Assembly (NCBI RefSeq): GCF_000425845.1
Contig: NZ_AUEF01000015.1
Coordinates: 1 to 62,479, forward strand
Reading direction: 5' to 3'
DNA length: 62,479 nucleotides
From: Jeotgalicoccus psychrophilus DSM 19085
GTDB taxonomy: Bacteria; Bacillota; Bacilli; Staphylococcales; Salinicoccaceae
Shown here: one piece after another, positions 59,861 to 62,479 of the stretch
Position numbering within the stretch: position 1 is the stretch's first letter
How the letters are laid out: the number at the start of each line of letters is the position of its first letter
Notes under the pieces: generated by a model
Told to the model about the DNA's origin: nothing
Seen by the model: the letters and a program-made list of their open reading frames with translations, nothing else
Database searches by the model: none
Translations under genes and position numbers: made by a program

Positions 59861-60712
59861 ATGAAGGCAATTGCTCTCGATTTAGATGGTACAGTTTTAA
59901 ATAATGCCGGTGAATTTCCCGACTCTCTCGTACAGACTTTAAAGGCTGTTCACGATAAAGGTATTAAAATCATTATCGCAACCGGACGTTCTTTGCAGAT
60001 GATACATAAAAAGGTGCCGCATGACGTACCTGCTGACGGTTATGTCGGTGCCAGCGGCATGACTGTACATCATGGTGACACGCTCCTCGCACGGACTGCA
60101 TTTACTAAAGAACAGATTGACTTTGTACTGTCAAAAGTCCGTGAGAATGAAATTTACTACGAGATTACAACGGGCACTCATGGCGGCCCGTATACATTTA
60201 ATACAGACCGCGATTATTCTTTAAATGATTTGACACAAACGCCTGATACGACTGTGCTCGAATATGAAAATATTGGCACTGCAAGTACGCTGAATAGTAC
60301 AGAACAGTGGATCGATGAAGATGGCATTGACCGGTCAGATATTATAAAATTTTACTTTTTCAGCAATAATAAAGAAAAACTTGAACGCTGGTTCACACTG
60401 CTGAATAAAGAATTTACAACTGATGCCGGCTATCAGATATACCGTACATCTAACCACAACTCTGAAATTATGGTTTACGGCACGGACAAAGGTACCGGTC
60501 TTTTAACACTGCTTGAGAAAATGAACATTTCTATAGACGATGTTCATGCATTCGGTGATTCAATGAACGACATTCCAATGTTTAAAATTGCCGGGAAATC
60601 AACGGCGATGCAAAACGGCAATGAAGAGGTTAAACAGATAGCTGATGATGTTACTGAATTCAGCTGTGATGAAGATGGCCTGGAACAGTATTTACGAAAA
60701 AATTACTTATAG
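59861..60712 (+). CDS. Cof-type HAD hydrolase
   Basis: The 283-residue phosphatase of the HAD superfamily (subfamily IIB) has motif I ALDLDGTVL (Asp7, Asp9), motif II ATGRS (about 47-51), and motif IV AFGDSMNDIPMF (about 229-240). Such enzymes dephosphorylate sugar phosphates or flavin intermediates. AGGAG lies upstream of the ATG, and TGCTAAAAT at 59796-59804 is a plausible extended -10. Its 3' end overlaps the convergent esterase gene by 6 nt. Confidence 0.9.
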   Translation: MKAIALDLDGTVLNNAGEFPDSLVQTLKAVHDKGIKIIIATGRSLQMIHKKVPHDVPADGYVGASGMTVHHGDTLLARTAFTKEQIDFVLSKVRENEIYYEITTGTHGGPYTFNTDRDYSLNDLTQTPDTTVLEYENIGTASTLNSTEQWIDEDGIDRSDIIKFYFFSNNKEKLERWFTLLNKEFTTDAGYQIYRTSNHNSEIMVYGTDKGTGLLTLLEKMNISIDDVHAFGDSMNDIPMFKIAGKSTAMQNGNEEVKQIADDVTEFSCDEDGLEQYLRKNYL

Positions 60713-61345
60713 TAACTTATCCTCGTCCCTTATGGATTTTTTGATCGGCATGTACCAGACATGCCCTTCCATTAATTCCATAGGGGATATTTCATGTCCG
60801 CCGTCCGTTAATTTCACGCTGACATTTGCCCCTTTATTTTCGAGCATTTTTTTAAGCGTATAGGATTCACCTGCTGTTGCCGTTGTATCCTGTGCTCCTG
60901 CAGTCAGCAGCACTTCCGTATCAAACAGCATCCCTTTGCCAATCGTTTCGCTGCGGTACGCGCTGTGCATCAGCATTGCACCTTTCACACCGAGTTCATA
61001 ATTAAGCATTAGATATGCCGCGATATTCGCGCCGTTGGAATAGCCGATAATTACAGCTTTCGCCAAATCAAAATTGTACTCTGCGCTCAGTTTTTTAAGC
61101 TCATCGTAAATTTTGTCAGCTTCTTCTTTTAAGCTCTGTTCATCGTAAGTTTTTAAAGATAAACGTTTAAAGAAACGCGTCTGGCCGTTCTCATCAACGT
61201 CTCCTCTGAAACTTAAAATATTTGCTTCATTGTTTACTGTCGTTGCAACGTCCAAAAGATCGGTTTCACGGCCCCCGGTGCCGTGAAATAATATGAGTGT
61301 TTCTTCCGCTGCTTCTTTTCTTGATTTAATATATAAATGTTTCAT
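60707..61345 (-). CDS. phospholipase/carboxylesterase family hydrolase (MhqD-like)
   Basis: The 212-residue alpha/beta hydrolase has the oxyanion motif LFHGTGG (about 19-25), nucleophile Ser in IGYSNGANIA (about 110), acid in AGAQDTTA and His in DGGHEISP. It resembles B. subtilis MhqD, part of the methylhydroquinone stress response. AGGAGG precedes the ATG. It is divergent from a ring-cleaving dioxygenase gene, as in quinone-detoxification clusters. Confidence 0.88.
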   Translation of the reverse strand: MKHLYIKSRKEAAEETLILFHGTGGRETDLLDVATTVNNEANILSFRGDVDENGQTRFFKRLSLKTYDEQSLKEEADKIYDELKKLSAEYNFDLAKAVIIGYSNGANIAAYLMLNYELGVKGAMLMHSAYRSETIGKGMLFDTEVLLTAGAQDTTATAGESYTLKKMLENKGANVSVKLTDGGHEISPMELMEGHVWYMPIKKSIRDEDKLL

Positions 61346-61371
61346 AACAAGTCCTCCTAATAGAGATACGT

Positions 61372-61381
61372 ATACTTGTAT
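61372..61381. promoter_or_regulatory. small dyad in the esterase/dioxygenase divergent region
   Basis: ATACTTGTAT is a 10-nt perfect dyad (4-nt arms) within 74 nt between the two divergent genes, overlapping GTATAC and ATACGTAT words. It could belong to an operator, but it does not clearly match the known MhqR box. Confidence 0.3.
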
Positions 61382-61419
61382 TATATAATAACATCAAAGA
61401 GATTAAAGGAGGATGCACT

Positions 61420-62346
61420 GTGAGCGCATACGGCATTCATCATGTATCGGCAATTACAAAGGATATTATTGAAAACCACGACTTCTTTACACAGTTTCTC
61501 GGCCATAGACTGGTCAAGAAAACAGTCAACCAGGACAGTCCGGATATGTATCATCTATTTTACAGCGATTATAAAGGAACACCGGGAACCGATGTCACAT
61601 TTTTTGAAATCGGCATGGCCCCGAAATTTACGCCGGGAACAAATTCCATCTCCCGTACTATTCTTCGTGTACCTTCAGTCGAAGCCATTGAATACTTCAG
61701 AACACGTATGGAAGAACAAGGTGTTTATCATGAAGGCATCATCGATTACTTCGGAGAAACAATAATGAAATTCTCTGACGAAGAAGGACAGCGCTTCGCG
61801 CTCCTCGCAGACAGCGTATATAATGACTCAGAACCCTATGCAGGCGGTGGAAGTATACCGCTTGAATATGCAGTTACCGGCATATTCGGTGTCGAGGTAA
61901 CCGTTCAGTATTTAAAACCGATGGTGGAGTTTTTACAATTGCTCGGCGGAAAATACGACGGAGATATTGATAATGCAGAGCAGGCACGCGTCCGTTTCGG
62001 CGATGACTCTGTTTTCGTTGTAGAAACGCGCACGACGAACGTTGAAAAGCAGGGCTACGGCAGCGTGCACCACTTTTCACTGCGCGTCAAAGACGAAGCA
62101 GCACTGAAAGTAATCGGTGAACGCGTTACCAGAGAAAAATGGCGAAACTCAGGCGTTGTCGACCGCCATTACTTTAAAGCACTGTACATCAGTGCCGTGG
62201 GTAATATCACAGTCGAAATCTCGACAGACACACCCGGATTCACAGTCGATGAACCCCTTGAAACTTTAGGTGAAAGCTTATCACTGCCGCCATTTTTAGA
62301 GCAGGACCGGGACTTTATCGAAATGAGACTGCATCCGCTGAGTTGA
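61420..62346 (+). CDS. ring-cleaving dioxygenase, VOC/glyoxalase family (MhqO/MhqA-like)
   Basis: The 308-residue protein has two vicinal-oxygen-chelate modules. Likely metal ligands are His in GIHHVSAIT (about residue 8), His in GSVHHFSLRVKD (about 216) and Glu in NITVEISTDTPGF (about 267). It matches the MhqA/MhqO group that opens hydroquinone-type rings. GTG is the start, 7 nt after AAAGGAGG. A 41-bp tandem repeat begins shortly after the stop codon. Confidence 0.9.
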   Translation: MSAYGIHHVSAITKDIIENHDFFTQFLGHRLVKKTVNQDSPDMYHLFYSDYKGTPGTDVTFFEIGMAPKFTPGTNSISRTILRVPSVEAIEYFRTRMEEQGVYHEGIIDYFGETIMKFSDEEGQRFALLADSVYNDSEPYAGGGSIPLEYAVTGIFGVEVTVQYLKPMVEFLQLLGGKYDGDIDNAEQARVRFGDDSVFVVETRTTNVEKQGYGSVHHFSLRVKDEAALKVIGERVTREKWRNSGVVDRHYFKALYISAVGNITVEISTDTPGFTVDEPLETLGESLSLPPFLEQDRDFIEMRLHPLS

Positions 62347-62371
62347 GGGGATGGCTGGTAAGTGGGGTTGG

Positions 62372-62479
62372 CATGAAGTCCGCTCATGCCAGTCCTAAAC
62401 AACTCGGATACACATGAGATTCGTTCATGCCAGTCCCAGCCTACTCGGATACGCATGAGATTCGTTCATGCCAGTCCCA
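62372..62479. repeat. 41-bp tandem repeat, cut by the window edge
   Basis: Three units begin at 62372, 62413 and 62454, an exact 41-nt period. The second and third share 37 aligned positions with one difference; the first is more diverged. Each unit contains a hairpin (CATGA...TCATG) and ends with GCCAGTCC. There are no unique spacers, so it is not CRISPR. The array probably continues beyond the right edge. Confidence 0.9.

Noticed and set aside
62372-62479. Possible CRISPR array at the right edge
   Set aside because: Repeats are contiguous with a 41-nt period and the sequence between the conserved parts is also conserved, so there are no unique spacers.

Overview
The window is an ordinary chromosomal backbone region of a low-GC Gram-positive bacterium of the family Staphylococcaceae. 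The gene order tex-sigB-rsbW-rsbV-rsbU-mazF-mazE-alr-acpS, cshA-murF-rodA-cls-yidC-thiEMD, ssb-ywpF-fabZ-murA-atp operon-mnaA-upp-glyA-ywl genes-prmC-prfA-rpmE2-rho, murZ and pyrG-rpoE-coaW follows the Staphylococcus chromosome closely. Differences from S. aureus (glpX and a short transaldolase kept beside murZ, no fbaA, ddl, tdk or tenA, katA next to tex, base composition visibly richer in G+C) point to a relative such as Jeotgalicoccus, Salinicoccus or Macrococcus. The genus is an inference. No prophage, insertion sequence, integron or CRISPR array was found.

Layout. 1-600: tRNA-Glu, tRNA-Leu and tRNA-Gly on the minus strand with three strong promoters, apparently running into an rRNA operon beyond the left edge. 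0.8-2.4 kb: catalase with a PerR-type box. 2.4-12 kb: tex, the sigma-B operon with its own sigma-B promoter, mazEF, alr, acpS and three overlapping genes for membrane proteins with bacterial PH domains. 12-19 kb: RNA helicase, esterase, murF, rodA, a 49-codon gene, cardiolipin synthase, yidC. 19.9-24.8 kb: thiamin salvage genes under a TPP riboswitch, and an ABC exporter. 24.8-29.6 kb: a LysM/Rpf-like cell-wall enzyme with a WalR-type box, a second-type SSB, ywpF, fabZ, epuA-like, murA. 29.7-36.6 kb: complete F1Fo ATP synthase operon. 36.6-46 kb: mnaA, upp, glyA, ywlG, rpiB, ywlE, ywlC, prmC, prfA, rpmE2, rho. 46-52 kb: glpX, murZ, transaldolase, pyrG with a reiterative-transcription attenuator, rpoE. 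52-62.5 kb: a divergent pair with two sigma-B promoters (double GNAT protein and a BCCT betaine transporter), coaW, an orphan ABC ATPase, OsmC and AhpD-like proteins, two half-size chromate-type transporters, a SEC-C protein, Cof hydrolase, and a divergent esterase/ring-cleaving dioxygenase pair. The window ends inside a 41-bp tandem repeat.

The genes serve three main purposes: envelope building (alr, murF, murA, murZ, mnaA, rodA, cls, fabZ, the LysM enzyme), energy and translation core (atp, prfA, prmC, rpmE2, rho, ywlC, glyA), and stress response (katA, sigB, mazEF, opuD, quinone/peroxide-type genes). I did not find a clearly new multi-gene system. The observations most worth checking are cis-acting: the tandem repeat at the right edge, the alr-mazE dyad, the divergent sigma-B promoters, the pyrG leader, and the GC-rich element and long leader before rho.
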